Shown here piece after piece: positions 27,695 through 36,775 of a stretch of DNA of 36,775 bases. The stretch is taken from positions 171,629 to 208,403 of the forward strand of contig NZ_NUPZ01000033.1 of NCBI RefSeq assembly GCF_002584985.1, written 5' to 3'. The position numbers and the translations under genes are program-made. The stretch comes from Bacillus sp. AFS029637 (GTDB taxonomy: Bacteria > Bacillota > Bacilli > Bacillales > Bacillaceae_G). Below the pieces are notes generated by a model. It saw nothing but the letters and a program-made list of their open reading frames with translations. It was not told the origin of the DNA and made no database searches. Every line of letters begins with the position of its first letter. Position 1 is the stretch's first letter.

Positions 27695-29110
27695 TTATTT
27701 CATACTTTCTAAAAGCTCTTGCTCATAATCATAAAGAGCTGTCGGATAGTCCCCATTAAAGTAAGCCATGCATAGACCGCCATATTTCCCTTCATATGGA
27801 CGTCCAATTGCATCTACTAATCCATCTTCACTTAAAAATGTTAGTGAATCTGCACCGATTATTTCACGGATTTCTTCTACTGTATTATTTGCTGCGATTA
27901 GTTCTTTTCTCGTTTGAATATCAATGCCATAGAAGCATGGATACTTAAGAGGTGGTGAAGCGATTCTTACGTGAACTTCTGTCGCCCCAGCCTCGCGAAG
28001 CATACGGACAATTCGTTTACTTGTCGTCCCTCTTACGATAGAGTCGTCAATCATAACAACTCGTTTTCCTTCTACTACACCTCTTACTGCCGAAAGCTTC
28101 ATCTTAACCCCTTGCTCACGCAGTTCTTGAGAAGGCTGAATAAACGTACGTCCAACGTAACGGTTTTTAATTAATCCTAACTCATATGGAATACCAGTAG
28201 CCTCCGCATAGCCAATCGCTGCTGAAATACTAGAATCTGGTACACCAGTAACAACATCCGCTTCAATAGGAGCTTCCGCCGCTAAACGTTTCCCCATATT
28301 TTTACGCGCTGCATGAACGTTAACACCAGCAATGTTAGAATCTGGGCGTGCAAAGTAAATGTACTCCATACTACAAATTGCATGTTCTACATCATTTGTG
28401 AAACGATCTACGTGAATTCCTTCATCATTAATGATAATTAATTCACCAGGTTCTACATCACGAATATATGTTGCACCTACTACATCAAAAGCACATGTTT
28501 CAGATGCTACAACGTAAGCATCCCCCATCTTTCCGATTGAAAGTGGACGGAACCCATTCGGATCTAACGCAACGATCATTTCATTTCCAGTTAGTAAAAG
28601 ATATGCAAACGCACCTTTCACTTTATTTAGAGCCTCTTTTACACTTTCGATTAAAGAATCTTTTGTACTACGTTTAATAAGGTGTAAAAGTACCTCTGTA
28701 TCGGAACTTGTTTGGAAAATACTTCCCTCTGCCTCTAATTCACGACGAAGCATTTTTGCGTTAATTAAATTTCCGTTATGAGCTAACGCCATACTATGAT
28801 CGGAAAAGCGGAATAATAATGGCTGCACGTTAGCGACTTCACTTCCACCAGCTGTCGCATATCGTACGTGTCCAATTGCTGATTTTCCGTTTAATCCTTC
28901 TAGCTCACCTCTTGAAAACACTTCTGATATTAAACCTAACCCCTTGTGACCGGTGATTTTTTCCCCATTATTTACAACAATGCCTGCGCCCTCTTGCCCA
29001 CGGTGCTGCAAACTATGCAATCCGTAGTACGAAACTTGTGCTGCATTTTCATGCCCCCAAATTCCAAAAACGCCACATTCTTCATTTAACCCCTTTATTT
29101 CAGCAAGCAT
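27695..29110 (-). CDS. purF: Amidophosphoribosyltransferase
   Basis: Glutamine PRPP amidotransferase, the committed first step: converts PRPP and glutamine to phosphoribosylamine. Start at 29110 gives 471 residues and the B. subtilis-type propeptide [11 protein letters not shown], cleaved to expose the catalytic Cys12 (CGVFG); AAAGGGG precedes this ATG. The frame is open 6 codons further up without a better site. The N-terminal Ntn-glutaminase domain is followed by the phosphoribosyltransferase domain with [14 protein letters not shown]. Of the Fe-S ligands known in B. subtilis PurF, cysteines in AICSMEY and YPCFYG are present, but the C-terminal CxxC pair is reduced to a single Cys (C447 in GGLCMAYF). 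It overlaps purL by 16 nt. Confidence 0.96.
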   Translation of the reverse strand: MLAEIKGLNEECGVFGIWGHENAAQVSYYGLHSLQHRGQEGAGIVVNNGEKITGHKGLGLISEVFSRGELEGLNGKSAIGHVRYATAGGSEVANVQPLLFRFSDHSMALAHNGNLINAKMLRRELEAEGSIFQTSSDTEVLLHLIKRSTKDSLIESVKEALNKVKGAFAYLLLTGNEMIVALDPNGFRPLSIGKMGDAYVVASETCAFDVVGATYIRDVEPGELIIINDEGIHVDRFTNDVEHAICSMEYIYFARPDSNIAGVNVHAARKNMGKRLAAEAPIEADVVTGVPDSSISAAIGYAEATGIPYELGLIKNRYVGRTFIQPSQELREQGVKMKLSAVRGVVEGKRVVMIDDSIVRGTTSKRIVRMLREAGATEVHVRIASPPLKYPCFYGIDIQTRKELIAANNTVEEIREIIGADSLTFLSEDGLVDAIGRPYEGKYGGLCMAYFNGDYPTALYDYEQELLESMK

Positions 29111-31314
29111 GGGATTGCCCCTTTCCAAGCCTTTCTCATTTCATCTACATTTGCTGTAAGTAATACTTCATTTTCTTCATTATGAATTGTTACTTCATTT
29201 GTATTTGTTACTTCTCCGACTTGAGTTGCTTCAACCATTTTCTCGAATGCTTCTTTATTTTCACGTTTTACAGTTATCACGAAGCGAGATTGTGATTCTG
29301 CAAATAATGCCGCCGTTGCTTCACCGTCTAATTTCACAGTAGCACCTAAATCTTTAGCACCAATTGCACTTTCTGAAATCGCAACTGCTAAACCACCTTC
29401 AGCAACGTCATGTGCAGATTGAATAAGGCCAGCTTGAATTGCTGCTAATACTTGTTTTTGACGTTTTAATTCTACGTCTAGATCGATACTTGGTGATTGA
29501 CCGAAAATTTTGCCGTGAATCATTTTTTGCAATTCACTTCCGCCAAACTCAGCTTTCGTCTCTCCAATGACATAAACTAAATCGCCAGCTTGCTTAAATT
29601 CTTGTGTTGTTACATGTTTTAAATCGTGTACAAGACCGACCATCCCAACTGTCGGTGTTGGATATACAGCTTCGCCACTACGTTCGTTATACATTGATAC
29701 GTTTCCGCCGATAACTGGCGTTTGTAATGTGCGACAAGCTTCACTCATACCGTCTACTGATTTTTCAATTTGCCAGAAGATCTCTGGTTTTTCTGGATTA
29801 CCAAAGTTTAAGCAATCTGTAATTGCAAGTGGCTCTCCGCCAGAACATACGATATTACGTGCTGCCTCTGCTACTGCGATTTTACCGCCCACTTCTGGAT
29901 CTAAGTAAATGTAGCGAGAGTTACAATCCGTCGTCATTGCTAATCCTTTTTCTGTACCGCGTACACGTACAACTGCTGCATCCGAACCTGGTGTAACAAC
30001 TGTGCTTGTGCGCACTTGGTAATCATATTGATCATAAACCCACTCTTTACTTGCAATCGTCGGTTGCTGTAATAGAGCGAATAACGTTTCTTTATAATTT
30101 TCTACTTTTGGCGTTTCCATTTTCATTGCTTGGAATTCAGCAAAGTATGCTGCTTCTTTTGATGGCTTATGGTAAATTGGAGCTTCTTCTGCTAAAGCAT
30201 CCGCTGGAACTTCCGCCACCTTCTCGCCTTTATGGAATAAGCGAAGCATTTTATCTTCCGTTACTTTCCCCATCGTAACGGCTGCAAGACCATACTTCTC
30301 GAATAAATCTACTATTTCTTGCTCTCTACCTTTTTTCACAACAATTAACATACGCTCTTGTGACTCAGATAGCATCATTTCATATGGTGTCATTCCTGTT
30401 TCGCGCTGTGGTACATCATCTAAGTACATTTCAATACCCATTCCTGCTTTACTTGCCATTTCTGCAGAAGATGATGTTAAACCAGCTGCACCCATATCTT
30501 GAATTCCAACAAGTGCATCAGATTGAATCAATTCTAAACACGCTTCAATAAGAAGCTTCTCCATAAATGGATCTCCTACTTGAACTGCTGGACGCTTCGC
30601 TTCCGAGCTTTCAGATAGTTCTTCAGATGCGAATGTTGCACCGTGAATACCATCACGACCAGTTGATGCTCCTACGTACATTACTGTATTACCGGCACCG
30701 TGCGCTTGCCCTTTTTTAATGTCTTCGTGGTTAATTAAACCTACGCACATTGCATTTACAAGTGGGTTTCCTTCGTAACATGGATCAAATTGTACTTCGC
30801 CACCAACAGTAGGAATACCGATACAGTTACCGTATCCTGCAATCCCTGCTACTACTTCTTCGAATAAATATTTCACACGTGGTGATTGTAATTCACCGAA
30901 ACGAAGTGAGTTTAATAGAGCTACTGGACGTGCTCCCATAGAGAATACGTCACGAATAATACCACCAACGCCTGTTGCTGCTCCTTGATATGGTTCAATA
31001 GCTGAAGGATGGTTATGACTTTCCATTTTAAATACAACTGCTTGATTATCACCGATATCTACAATTCCAGCGCCTTCTCCAGGTCCTTGCAAGACACGCT
31101 CACCTGTCGTTGGGAACTTGCGAAGAACTGGTTTTGAATTTTTATAACTACAATGTTCAGACCACATTACAGAGAATAATCCTGTTTCTGTATAATTTGG
31201 CAGACGGCCTAAAATCTTTTCCACCATGGCAAACTCTTCGTCTGTTAGCCCCATTTCCGCATATATACGCTCTTCTTTAATTTGTGTTGGATTTGGTTCA
31301 AGCATTAACGACAT
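29095..31314 (-). CDS. purL: Phosphoribosylformylglycinamidine synthase subunit II
   Basis: The synthetase subunit (small PurL, 739 residues) of the FGAM synthase complex, step 4. It uses ATP and ammonia from PurQ to convert FGAR to FGAM. Two PurM-like halves are seen: [28 protein letters not shown] near the start, with the catalytic histidine, then [10 protein letters not shown]-like [16 protein letters not shown], and in the second half [25 protein letters not shown] and [17 protein letters not shown]. It overlaps purQ by 17 nt and purF by 16 nt, with ribosome sites inside the preceding genes. An alternative start at MLEPNP (3 codons later) is possible. Confidence 0.97.
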   Translation of the reverse strand: MSLMLEPNPTQIKEERIYAEMGLTDEEFAMVEKILGRLPNYTETGLFSVMWSEHCSYKNSKPVLRKFPTTGERVLQGPGEGAGIVDIGDNQAVVFKMESHNHPSAIEPYQGAATGVGGIIRDVFSMGARPVALLNSLRFGELQSPRVKYLFEEVVAGIAGYGNCIGIPTVGGEVQFDPCYEGNPLVNAMCVGLINHEDIKKGQAHGAGNTVMYVGASTGRDGIHGATFASEELSESSEAKRPAVQVGDPFMEKLLIEACLELIQSDALVGIQDMGAAGLTSSSAEMASKAGMGIEMYLDDVPQRETGMTPYEMMLSESQERMLIVVKKGREQEIVDLFEKYGLAAVTMGKVTEDKMLRLFHKGEKVAEVPADALAEEAPIYHKPSKEAAYFAEFQAMKMETPKVENYKETLFALLQQPTIASKEWVYDQYDYQVRTSTVVTPGSDAAVVRVRGTEKGLAMTTDCNSRYIYLDPEVGGKIAVAEAARNIVCSGGEPLAITDCLNFGNPEKPEIFWQIEKSVDGMSEACRTLQTPVIGGNVSMYNERSGEAVYPTPTVGMVGLVHDLKHVTTQEFKQAGDLVYVIGETKAEFGGSELQKMIHGKIFGQSPSIDLDVELKRQKQVLAAIQAGLIQSAHDVAEGGLAVAISESAIGAKDLGATVKLDGEATAALFAESQSRFVITVKRENKEAFEKMVEATQVGEVTNTNEVTIHNEENEVLLTANVDEMRKAWKGAIPCLLK

Positions 31315-31981
31315 ATGTTTCCCTCCACTGTTTTAAGATAGATTGAAAGACTTTTAATCCCTCAGCACCGCCAAGTAATTCATCTACAGCACGCTCTGGG
31401 TGTGGCATCATACCAAGAACATTTCCTTTTTCATTTACAATACCAGCAATATCCGAAACGCTTCCATTCGGATTTTCTACGTAACGGAACGCAATTTGAT
31501 TATTCTCTTCTAATCTTTTAAGCGTTTCTTCATCACAATAGTAATTCCCCTCACCATGTGCGATTGGAATATTGATTACTTCATCTTTTTCATATTGTGA
31601 TGTAAACATCGTTTCATTATTTTCAACACGCAACTGAACAGTGCGACACATAAATTTTAAATTTTCGTTTCTCATTAAAGCTCCTGGTAGTAATCCTGAT
31701 TCAACAAGAATCTGGAATCCATTACATACACCTAGAATTGGCTTTCCTTGCTCAGCAGCTTTTTGCACTGCTTTCATTGCGTTAGCAAAGCGAGAAATAG
31801 CACCGCAGCGTAAGTAGTCACCGTAAGAGAATCCACCTGGTAGTAGAATTGCATCATATTCATCTAAATTCTCTGTATCGTGCCAAACGTAATCTACTTC
31901 TTCGCCAAGCTCATCTTTAATCGCATGGAACATATCAACATCACAGTTCGAACCTGGAAATACTATTACGGCAAATTTCAC
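31298..31981 (-). CDS. purQ: Phosphoribosylformylglycinamidine synthase subunit I (glutaminase)
   Basis: Class I glutamine amidotransferase subunit of FGAM synthase, 227 residues. The catalytic triad is visible: nucleophile C86 in [10 protein letters not shown], and H194 with E196 in [11 protein letters not shown]. The oxyanion region [13 protein letters not shown] is present. It makes ammonia for PurL and needs PurS for the channelled complex, as in other Gram-positive bacteria. Its start overlaps the purS stop by 4 nt (ATGA) and its end overlaps purL by 17 nt, consistent with stoichiometric synthesis of the three subunits. Confidence 0.97.
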   Translation of the reverse strand: MKFAVIVFPGSNCDVDMFHAIKDELGEEVDYVWHDTENLDEYDAILLPGGFSYGDYLRCGAISRFANAMKAVQKAAEQGKPILGVCNGFQILVESGLLPGALMRNENLKFMCRTVQLRVENNETMFTSQYEKDEVINIPIAHGEGNYYCDEETLKRLEENNQIAFRYVENPNGSVSDIAGIVNEKGNVLGMMPHPERAVDELLGGAEGLKVFQSILKQWRETYVVNA

Positions 31982-32232
31982 TGTGCGACAACCTCCTCAA
32001 CTTCATAACGGAAGTCTTCCATTACAACGTTTGCTAGTAACTTTTCACACATTTCTTTTACCTTGCTATCTAGATCAGATACCGATTTATCAATTGTTAA
32101 TTCCATATACTTTCCGATTCGAACGTCTTGTACTTCCGTGAAAGAAAGACTATGAAGTGCTCCTTTTACTGCTGTTCCTTGTGGATCTAATACGCTTTCT
32201 CTTAACGTTACATATACCTTAACTTTATACAT
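31978..32232 (-). CDS. purS: Phosphoribosylformylglycinamidine synthase subunit PurS
   Basis: Small structural subunit (84 residues) of FGAM synthase, which bridges PurL and PurQ as a dimer. The sequence [30 protein letters not shown] is the typical PurS start, with ferredoxin-like beta-alpha-beta pattern; the [11 protein letters not shown]-like end is seen as [14 protein letters not shown]. Its start overlaps the end of purC by 8 nt and its stop overlaps purQ by 4 nt. No anomalies. Confidence 0.96.
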   Translation of the reverse strand: MYKVKVYVTLRESVLDPQGTAVKGALHSLSFTEVQDVRIGKYMELTIDKSVSDLDSKVKEMCEKLLANVVMEDFRYEVEEVVAQ

Positions 32233-32944
32233 GTGAAATTCCCCCTAAACGTTTTAAAATCTCTTCATAAGCATCTGTTAAATTTCCAAGATCACGACGG
32301 AATACGTCTTTATCAAACTTTTCATTGCTCGTTTCATCCCATAAACGGCAAGTATCTGGTGAAATTTCATCCGCTAAAATAATTTCTCCTTCTTCCGTTA
32401 CACCAAACTCTAATTTAAAATCTACTAATCTTACACGACAGCTTGCGAAATGATCAATCAACACTTGATTGATTTGTAGAGCCATCTCTCGTAATACGCT
32501 TACTTGCTCTGGCGATGCAACGTTTAATACACGAATATGATCTTCCGTTACAAGCGGATCTCCTAAATCATCATCTTTGAAGTAAAATTCTACGATTGGT
32601 TCTGTAAGTACAGTTCCCTCTTCCATTCCTAATCGTTTTGAAAGGCTTCCTGCAATTACATTTCTTGTGACAACTTCTAGAGGAATAATACTCACTTTTT
32701 TAACAAGTTGCTCTGTTTCAGATAACTTCTCGACAAAATGTGTTTTAATTCCTACTTCTTGTAACTTTCTGAACAACAAAGTTGTAATCTCATTGTTCAA
32801 ACGACCTTTTCCTGTAATCGTCTCTTTTTTCTCCCCATTGAAAGCAGTCGCACTATCTTTGTACTCTACCCAAACCATATCTGCTGATTCTGTACGATAA
32901 ATTCTTTTTGCCTTACCTTCATACAGCAATTCTAGCTTTTGCAT
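32225..32944 (-). CDS. purC: SAICAR synthetase
   Basis: Phosphoribosylaminoimidazole-succinocarboxamide synthase, step 7: ATP-dependent joining of CAIR with aspartate. The 239-residue product starts MQKLELLYEGKAKRIY, the usual PurC N-terminus. Conserved blocks: PLEVVTRNVIAGSL, LVTEDHIRVL, LVDFKLEFG and ADEISPDTCRLWD. The start at 32944 is chosen because AGGGGG lies just before it; the frame is open 19 codons further up in a hydrophobic, non-homologous stretch. It lies 88 bp after purB, with a hairpin in the gap, and overlaps purS by 8 nt. Confidence 0.97.
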   Translation of the reverse strand: MQKLELLYEGKAKRIYRTESADMVWVEYKDSATAFNGEKKETITGKGRLNNEITTLLFRKLQEVGIKTHFVEKLSETEQLVKKVSIIPLEVVTRNVIAGSLSKRLGMEEGTVLTEPIVEFYFKDDDLGDPLVTEDHIRVLNVASPEQVSVLREMALQINQVLIDHFASCRVRLVDFKLEFGVTEEGEIILADEISPDTCRLWDETSNEKFDKDVFRRDLGNLTDAYEEILKRLGGISHV

Positions 32945-32994
32945 TTCGCAAGCCCCCTGTAGTTTGAAAAATGTGAATAATATTTTTATAAAGA

Positions 32995-33024
32995 ATGGCA
33001 CAGAATGACTCTATTCTGTGCCAT
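32995..33024. other. Hairpin between purB and purC
   Basis: ATGGCACAGAAT (32995-33006) and ATTCTGTGCCAT (33013-33024) form a perfect 12-bp stem with a 6-nt loop, 8 nt after the purB stop. In the operon direction TCTTTATAAAAATATTATT follows, which is T-rich but broken. It could be a partial terminator or a processing or stability element. Confidence 0.65.
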
Positions 33025-33032
33025 ATGAAATT

Positions 33033-34340
33033 TTACGCTTCGTTTAATCCAAGGCGTTCAAAGATTGTATCAACGTGTTGCATATGATGCTCATAGTTGA
33101 AGCATTCATTAATTTCTTCTTGCGTTAATTTGCTCGTAATACGCTCATCTGCTTCTACAAGTTCTTTAAATTGTACTTGCGTTTCCCAAGCTTCCATCGC
33201 TTTAGGCTGTACGATATCATAAGCTTCTTCACGTACCATTCCTTTGTCGATTAACGTAAGCATTACGCGCTGAGAATAAATTAGGCCATATGTTCTTGTC
33301 ATATTGCGTTTCATATTCTCTGGGTATACAGTTAAGTTTTTAACGATATTACCAAAGCGATTTAACATGTAATTTAACGCGATTGTAGCATCTGGTAAAA
33401 TTACGCGTTCTGCAGAAGAGTGGGAAATATCACGCTCATGCCATAATGGAACATTCTCGTAAGCTGTCATCATATAACCGCGAATAACACGAGCTAAACC
33501 AGTCATATTTTCAGAACCAATTGGATTACGTTTATGTGGCATTGCAGAAGAACCTTTTTGACCTTTTGCAAAAGCCTCTTCAACTTCACGTGTTTCACTC
33601 TTTTGTAAACCACGAATCTCAACCGCCATTTTTTCAATAGATGTTGCGATTAGTGCAAGTGTTGACATGTAGTGTGCATGACGATCACGTTGCAATGTTT
33701 GTGTTGAAATTGGTGCTGCTTCTAATCCTAAGTTTTCACAAACATATTTTTCTACGAATGGATCGATATTTGCATATGTACCAACCGCACCAGATAGTTT
33801 ACCAACACGAACTGTATTAGCAGCTTGTTTGAAACGCTCTACGTTACGTTTCATTTCTTCGTACCAAAGACCAAGTTTTAAACCAAATGTCGTTGGTTCT
33901 GCATGAACACCGTGTGTTCTTCCCATCATGATTGTGTATTTATGCTCTTTCGCTTTGTTAGCTAAAATGCTAACGAAGTTTTCTAAGTCTTTTAATATGA
34001 TTTCATTCGCTTGTTTTAAGATGTAAGATAACGCTGTATCTACTACGTCTGTAGATGTTAAACCGTAATGAACCCATTTACGTTCCTCACCTAATGCTGG
34101 TGTTTCTGATACAGCACGAGTGAATGCAACTACGTCATGACGCGTTTCTTTTTCGATTTCATAAATGCGCTCAATATCAAATGATGCATGTTCACGAATT
34201 TTCTTCACATCTTCTTTTGGAATATCGCCAAGCTCAGCCCATGCTTCACAAGCTAAAATCTCAACTTCTAACCATGCTTTAAATTTGTTCTCTTCCGTCC
34301 AAATTGCACCCATTTCAGGGCGTGTATAACGACTAATCAT
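33033..34340 (-). CDS. purB: Adenylosuccinate lyase
   Basis: Acts twice in purine synthesis: it releases fumarate from SAICAR (step 8) and from adenylosuccinate on the way to AMP. The 435-residue protein belongs to the fumarase/aspartase superfamily. The signature [16 protein letters not shown] starts at residue 263; catalytic histidines lie in [11 protein letters not shown] (140-150) and in the [13 protein letters not shown] segment near 91-103. The start at 34340 follows TTGGAGGGAAAAAG. A further 12 upstream codons are open but belong to the purK end. Its ATG overlaps the purK stop by 4 nt. Confidence 0.97.
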   Translation of the reverse strand: MISRYTRPEMGAIWTEENKFKAWLEVEILACEAWAELGDIPKEDVKKIREHASFDIERIYEIEKETRHDVVAFTRAVSETPALGEERKWVHYGLTSTDVVDTALSYILKQANEIILKDLENFVSILANKAKEHKYTIMMGRTHGVHAEPTTFGLKLGLWYEEMKRNVERFKQAANTVRVGKLSGAVGTYANIDPFVEKYVCENLGLEAAPISTQTLQRDRHAHYMSTLALIATSIEKMAVEIRGLQKSETREVEEAFAKGQKGSSAMPHKRNPIGSENMTGLARVIRGYMMTAYENVPLWHERDISHSSAERVILPDATIALNYMLNRFGNIVKNLTVYPENMKRNMTRTYGLIYSQRVMLTLIDKGMVREEAYDIVQPKAMEAWETQVQFKELVEADERITSKLTQEEINECFNYEHHMQHVDTIFERLGLNEA

Positions 34341-35488
34341 CTTTTTCCCTCCAACAGTTGTTCTTGATGGTCCCAAATATGCAAACTCTTCGCTTTTTCT
34401 AGAGCGACTTCAATATTATCATTTAAAATATTAACATGCCCCATTTTCCGCTGTGCTTTTGCTTCTTCTTTTCCATACAAGTGTAAATAGCACCCGGTTA
34501 ATCTATTCACTTGTCTTAGGACCCCTTCTATATGTTCGCCTAAAATGTTTACCATGACAACTGGTTTTAACAAATTTGTTTCTCCTAGAGGTAAATTACA
34601 AATCGCTCGAATATGTTGACCAAATTGGCTCGTTTCGCATGCATCCTGTGTATAGTGCCCTGAATTGTGAGGTCTTGGTGCTAATTCATTAATGTAAATC
34701 TCACCATTAGCTGTAGCAAACATCTCTACCGCTAGTGTTCCCACAAGTTTTAATTCATCCGCAAGTACCTTTGCGTAATCAATTGCTTTTTGAGAAAGAT
34801 CTTCTGTAATGCGTGCTGGCACAATTGATTCATGCAAAATATTATTTACATGAATATTTTCTGCTACTGGAAACACTTTCGTTTCACCGCTTACACTGCG
34901 AGTTACAATAACTGATACTTCTTTTTCAAAAGGCACCCATTTTTCTAAAATGCACTCTGCTGCATTCGCAAGCTTTCGTGCTTTCTCAACATCAGCTTCA
35001 CTTCTTAAAACAACTTGCCCTTTCCCATCATATCCACCTGTCGTCGTTTTTAAGACGGAAGGATATGATAACTCGGCGATTGCTTCAATAAGTTGCTCTT
35101 GATTTTGAACCAGTCTGTACGTTGCTACTGGTAACCCAGCTTTCTCAATCGCATTCTTTTCTGTAAAACGATTTTGCGTTGTATTTAGCAACTGACTACC
35201 TTGTGGTAAGTAAGCATGCTTTTCAAGCCATTGTAAACATCTATAATCAATATTCTCAAATTCATATGTGACAACATCACTTATCTCTGCTAAATGCTGA
35301 ATTGCTTTTAAATCGTCATACGGTGCAATAATTTCAATATCAGCAACTTGTGCACATGGTGAGTTTTTTGTAGGATCTAAAACAGCAATTTTATATCCCA
35401 TCTCCTTAGCTGCCAATGCCATCATTCTTCCTAGCTGGCCGCCTCCAATAATACCGATTGTTTTTCCAGGTAAAATGATTCTTGTCAT
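34337..35488 (-). CDS. purK: N5-carboxyaminoimidazole ribonucleotide synthase
   Basis: ATP-grasp enzyme that carboxylates AIR with bicarbonate to N5-CAIR, step 6a. The 383-residue length is normal. [21 protein letters not shown] at 12-32 is the N-terminal signature; [17 protein letters not shown] and [16 protein letters not shown] form the ATP-grasp core; [19 protein letters not shown] is the C-terminal metal and substrate site. It overlaps purE and purB by 4 nt each, so it is translationally coupled on both sides. Confidence 0.97.
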   Translation of the reverse strand: MTRIILPGKTIGIIGGGQLGRMMALAAKEMGYKIAVLDPTKNSPCAQVADIEIIAPYDDLKAIQHLAEISDVVTYEFENIDYRCLQWLEKHAYLPQGSQLLNTTQNRFTEKNAIEKAGLPVATYRLVQNQEQLIEAIAELSYPSVLKTTTGGYDGKGQVVLRSEADVEKARKLANAAECILEKWVPFEKEVSVIVTRSVSGETKVFPVAENIHVNNILHESIVPARITEDLSQKAIDYAKVLADELKLVGTLAVEMFATANGEIYINELAPRPHNSGHYTQDACETSQFGQHIRAICNLPLGETNLLKPVVMVNILGEHIEGVLRQVNRLTGCYLHLYGKEEAKAQRKMGHVNILNDNIEVALEKAKSLHIWDHQEQLLEGKR

Positions 35489-35970
35489 ACTAGCTCACTA
35501 CCTTCGCGCACATCTTTTTCAATTGCTTCTCTTCTCAATTCTAATGCATCATGTATGTCATCATGGAATGATCCAAGTATTTGTGCAGCAAGTAAACCAG
35601 CATTTGTTGAACCAGCTTTACCAATTGCAACAGTTGCAACTGGAACCCCTCCTGGCATTTGGACGATGGATAATAATGAATCTAAGCCGTTTAACGCTTT
35701 TGATTGAACTGGAACGCCGATTACAGGAAGATTTGTCTTCGCTGCAACCATTCCTGGTAAATGCGCTGCTCCACCAGCTCCAGCAATAATAACTTTCAAG
35801 CCACGTTCACGAGCCGTCTCTGCATATTCAAACATATAATCCGGAGTCCGATGAGCGGATACAACTTTTTTCTCATACGGTATATTTAATTCATCTAAAA
35901 TGTCACAAGCATATTTCATTGTTTCCCAGTCTGACGTACTTCCCATTATGACTCCAACTAGTGATTTCAT
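35485..35970 (-). CDS. purE: N5-carboxyaminoimidazole ribonucleotide mutase (class I PurE)
   Basis: Rearranges N5-CAIR to CAIR, step 6b. The 161-residue product shows GSTSDWETM at 10-18, [11 protein letters not shown] with catalytic H40, and [16 protein letters not shown], all of the bacterial class I type that works with PurK. The start at 35970 is set by GGGGGGATTCTAAT just upstream; seven more open codons have no support. It is the first gene of the 12-gene purine operon and lies about 25 bp after the riboswitch terminator. Confidence 0.97.
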   Translation of the reverse strand: MKSLVGVIMGSTSDWETMKYACDILDELNIPYEKKVVSAHRTPDYMFEYAETARERGLKVIIAGAGGAAHLPGMVAAKTNLPVIGVPVQSKALNGLDSLLSIVQMPGGVPVATVAIGKAGSTNAGLLAAQILGSFHDDIHDALELRREAIEKDVREGSELV

Positions 35971-35993
35971 ATTAGAATCCCCCCGATTCAAAT

Positions 35994-36054
35994 AAAAAAA
36001 GCCTGAAATAGAACAGTTTCTCTTTTACTATGAGAGAAAGCGCTCTACTCAGGC
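35994..36054 (-). terminator. Guanine riboswitch terminator before purE
   Basis: On the minus strand GCCTGA (36049-36054) pairs with TCAGGC (36001-36006), with inner pairings TAGA/TCTA and TTCTC/GAGAA, and is followed by seven Ts (35994-36000). Minus-strand CTTTCTCTCATAGT (36027-36040) can instead pair with ACTATGAGGGAAAG (36091-36104), the 3' side of aptamer P1 and beyond, forming the antiterminator. Confidence 0.9.
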
Positions 36055-36094
36055 ATAAGTATCCCTTGTGAATAGAAAAATACCGAGTGACTTT

Positions 36095-36166
36095 CCCTCA
36101 TAGTCTAACGAATAACGGTCGTTAGGTAGAGACTTGCAGGCCATATCCCCGCGATTATATGAGGTC
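36095..36166 (-). promoter_or_regulatory. Guanine (purine) riboswitch aptamer
   Basis: On the minus strand the three-way junction is clear: P1 CCTCATA, TAATCGCGGGGATATGG with loop L2, CAAGTCTCTACC, then the P3 hairpin TAACGACCGTTATTCGTTA and GACTATGAGG closing P1. The ligand-pairing base in GA(C)TATG is C, which specifies guanine or hypoxanthine rather than adenine. Confidence 0.95.
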
Positions 36167-36190
36167 TTATATAATATTGTTTCTATGGCT

Positions 36191-36220
36191 ATATTAACAA
36201 TATTTCATAAACAATGTCAA
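36191..36220 (-). promoter_or_regulatory. Sigma-A promoter of the purine operon
   Basis: TTGACA (36215-36220) with TTAATA at 17 bp (36192-36197) or TAATAT at 18 bp (36191-36196). The start point falls shortly before the riboswitch aptamer. Confidence 0.75.
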
Positions 36221-36223
36221 CAA

Positions 36224-36268
36224 ATAATCGAATGTTTTTTTATTACTTACCAATAACGTTCGTGTTTT
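36224..36268. promoter_or_regulatory. PurR operator (inverted PurBox pair)
   Basis: On the minus strand AAAACACGAACGTT (36255-36268) fits the Bacillus PurBox AWWWCCGAACWWT with one central change. On the plus strand ATAATCGAATGTT (36224-36236) is a weaker, oppositely oriented copy. The pair sits immediately upstream of the -35 box, as in PurR-repressed Bacillus operons. Confidence 0.65.
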
Positions 36269-36432
36269 AGTTATATTCAAAAGAATAATTGTAACTATAT
36301 GCAAGAAGGATAAGAAATTAGAATATATATTTCTAGAGATCTATCGTGCACATAGCTGTTTGTATACTAATTCCGTATGCTTTAATATAGAGCATATCAT
36401 TTATACTCATTTTACTTATAAGGAGGACAATA

Positions 36433-36714
36433 ATGAAAAAAATAACTACACTCTTTTCATATTTATTCCTTTGTATTGCAGTCATTGCTGTAATGATTGA
36501 ATACTTATTTATATCATCCCACCTTTTTTACTCTCATTATTTTAAATATATACTTGTGGTAGAAATAACGTTTCCTATTATAGGGATTATTTTAGGAGCA
36601 CTCGGAAAACCTGGAAGGCAAAAAATCATTGCTATTACTTTAAATAGTCTCTGCTTCATTCTTTTTTCTTCTTTAGGATTATTAAATTTATGGATTATGA
36701 CATTTGGAAAATAA
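36433..36714 (+). CDS. Small hypothetical membrane protein
   Basis: A 93-residue protein of unknown function. Three hydrophobic segments are visible, about residues 5-27, 37-57 and 66-90. A short basic loop, GKPGRQKI, separates the second and third, which places it on the cytoplasmic side. A strong AAGGAGGACAATA ribosome site precedes the ATG, and AT-rich sequence lies upstream, so it is a real gene by translation signals. It runs convergent toward an rRNA operon and shares that operon's terminator. No family is recognised; no neighbour suggests a role. The upstream stretch 36270-36420 shows no other gene and no promoter that I would call. Confidence 0.75.
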   Translation: MKKITTLFSYLFLCIAVIAVMIEYLFISSHLFYSHYFKYILVVEITFPIIGIILGALGKPGRQKIIAITLNSLCFILFSSLGLLNLWIMTFGK

Positions 36715-36727
36715 AAATAAACACAAA

Positions 36728-36757
36728 AAAACCTAAGTCGAATCGACTTAGGTTTTT
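36728..36757. terminator. Bidirectional terminator at the end of the rRNA operon
   Basis: ACCTAAGTCG and CGACTTAGGT form a perfect stem flanked by A- and T-runs (AAAA before, TTTTT after), 13 nt after the small membrane protein gene. On the minus strand it directly follows the 5S rRNA 3' end. Confidence 0.9.
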
Positions 36758-36775
36758 GCTTGGCGACGTCCTACT
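36758..36775 (-). rRNA. rrf: 5S ribosomal RNA, 3' end only (partial)
   Basis: The minus-strand sequence AGTAGGACGTCGCCAAGC is the 3' end of Bacillus 5S rRNA. Only 18 nt lie in the window; the rest continues beyond the right edge. The terminator right after it supports this as the end of an rrn operon. Confidence 0.85.

Noticed and set aside
32945-33001. 19-codon upstream extension of purC
   Set aside because: Hydrophobic and not PurC-like; the AGGGGG ribosome site points to the ATG at 32944, and the extension overlaps the purB-purC hairpin.
36300-36420. Possible promoter elements before the small membrane protein (short repeats around GCATATC/TATGC)
   Set aside because: Several partial -10-like boxes but no matching -35; choosing one would be a guess.

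Overview
The window looks like a chromosomal segment of a Bacillus cereus-group organism (B. cereus, anthracis or thuringiensis type). The basis is AT-rich DNA, strong GGAGG-type ribosome binding sites, the linked blocks pcrB-pcrA-ligA-camS, gatC-gatA-gatB and dgkB, a complete Bacillus-type purine operon, and the 3' end of a Bacillus 5S rRNA at the right edge. Species assignment is by recognition of the proteins, not by a search. Most genes are on the minus strand, so the window reads naturally from right to left.

Right to left: the end of an rRNA operon (5S 3' end and terminator, 36728-36775) and a small orphan membrane protein. Then the purine operon purE-K-B-C-S-Q-L-F-M-N-H-D (22917-35970), which encodes all steps from PRPP to IMP. 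Its leader carries a sigma-A promoter, a PurBox pair and a guanine riboswitch with terminator and antiterminator. Inside the operon, hairpins lie between purB/purC and purF/purM, and a structured, GC-richer repeat-like element lies between purH and purD.

Next come two plus-strand units: an SPFH membrane protein with a 54-residue ribbon-helix-helix protein, and a DUF2892 membrane protein. The minus-strand block pcrB-pcrA-ligA-camS (DNA repair and replication, archaeal-type lipid synthesis, CamS lipoprotein) follows. Then come a TSUP-family permease, rocA (proline/arginine catabolism, with a candidate CcpA site), an isochorismatase-like hydrolase, and a methionine importer metN-metI-metQ under a SAM-I riboswitch.

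The left third holds a plus-strand accessory unit: a MarR-family regulator, then an ArsA/Get3-like ATPase with an HSP20-like tail, and two small orphan ORFs. A 15-bp operator-like motif (TTnCGA-N3-TCGnAA) occurs once after the marR promoter and twice before the ATPase gene, which suggests the MarR protein controls both. Beyond it are a YiaA-type membrane protein, gatC-gatA-gatB (Glu/Asp-tRNA amidotransferase), dgkB (diacylglycerol kinase) and a HAD phosphatase.

Most of the window is conserved core. The least explained parts are the MarR/ArsA unit and its operators, the SPFH/RHH pair with its nested inverted repeats, the element between purH and purD, the long inverted repeat between gatB and dgkB, and a PurF that lacks one cysteine of the expected Fe-S CxxC pair.
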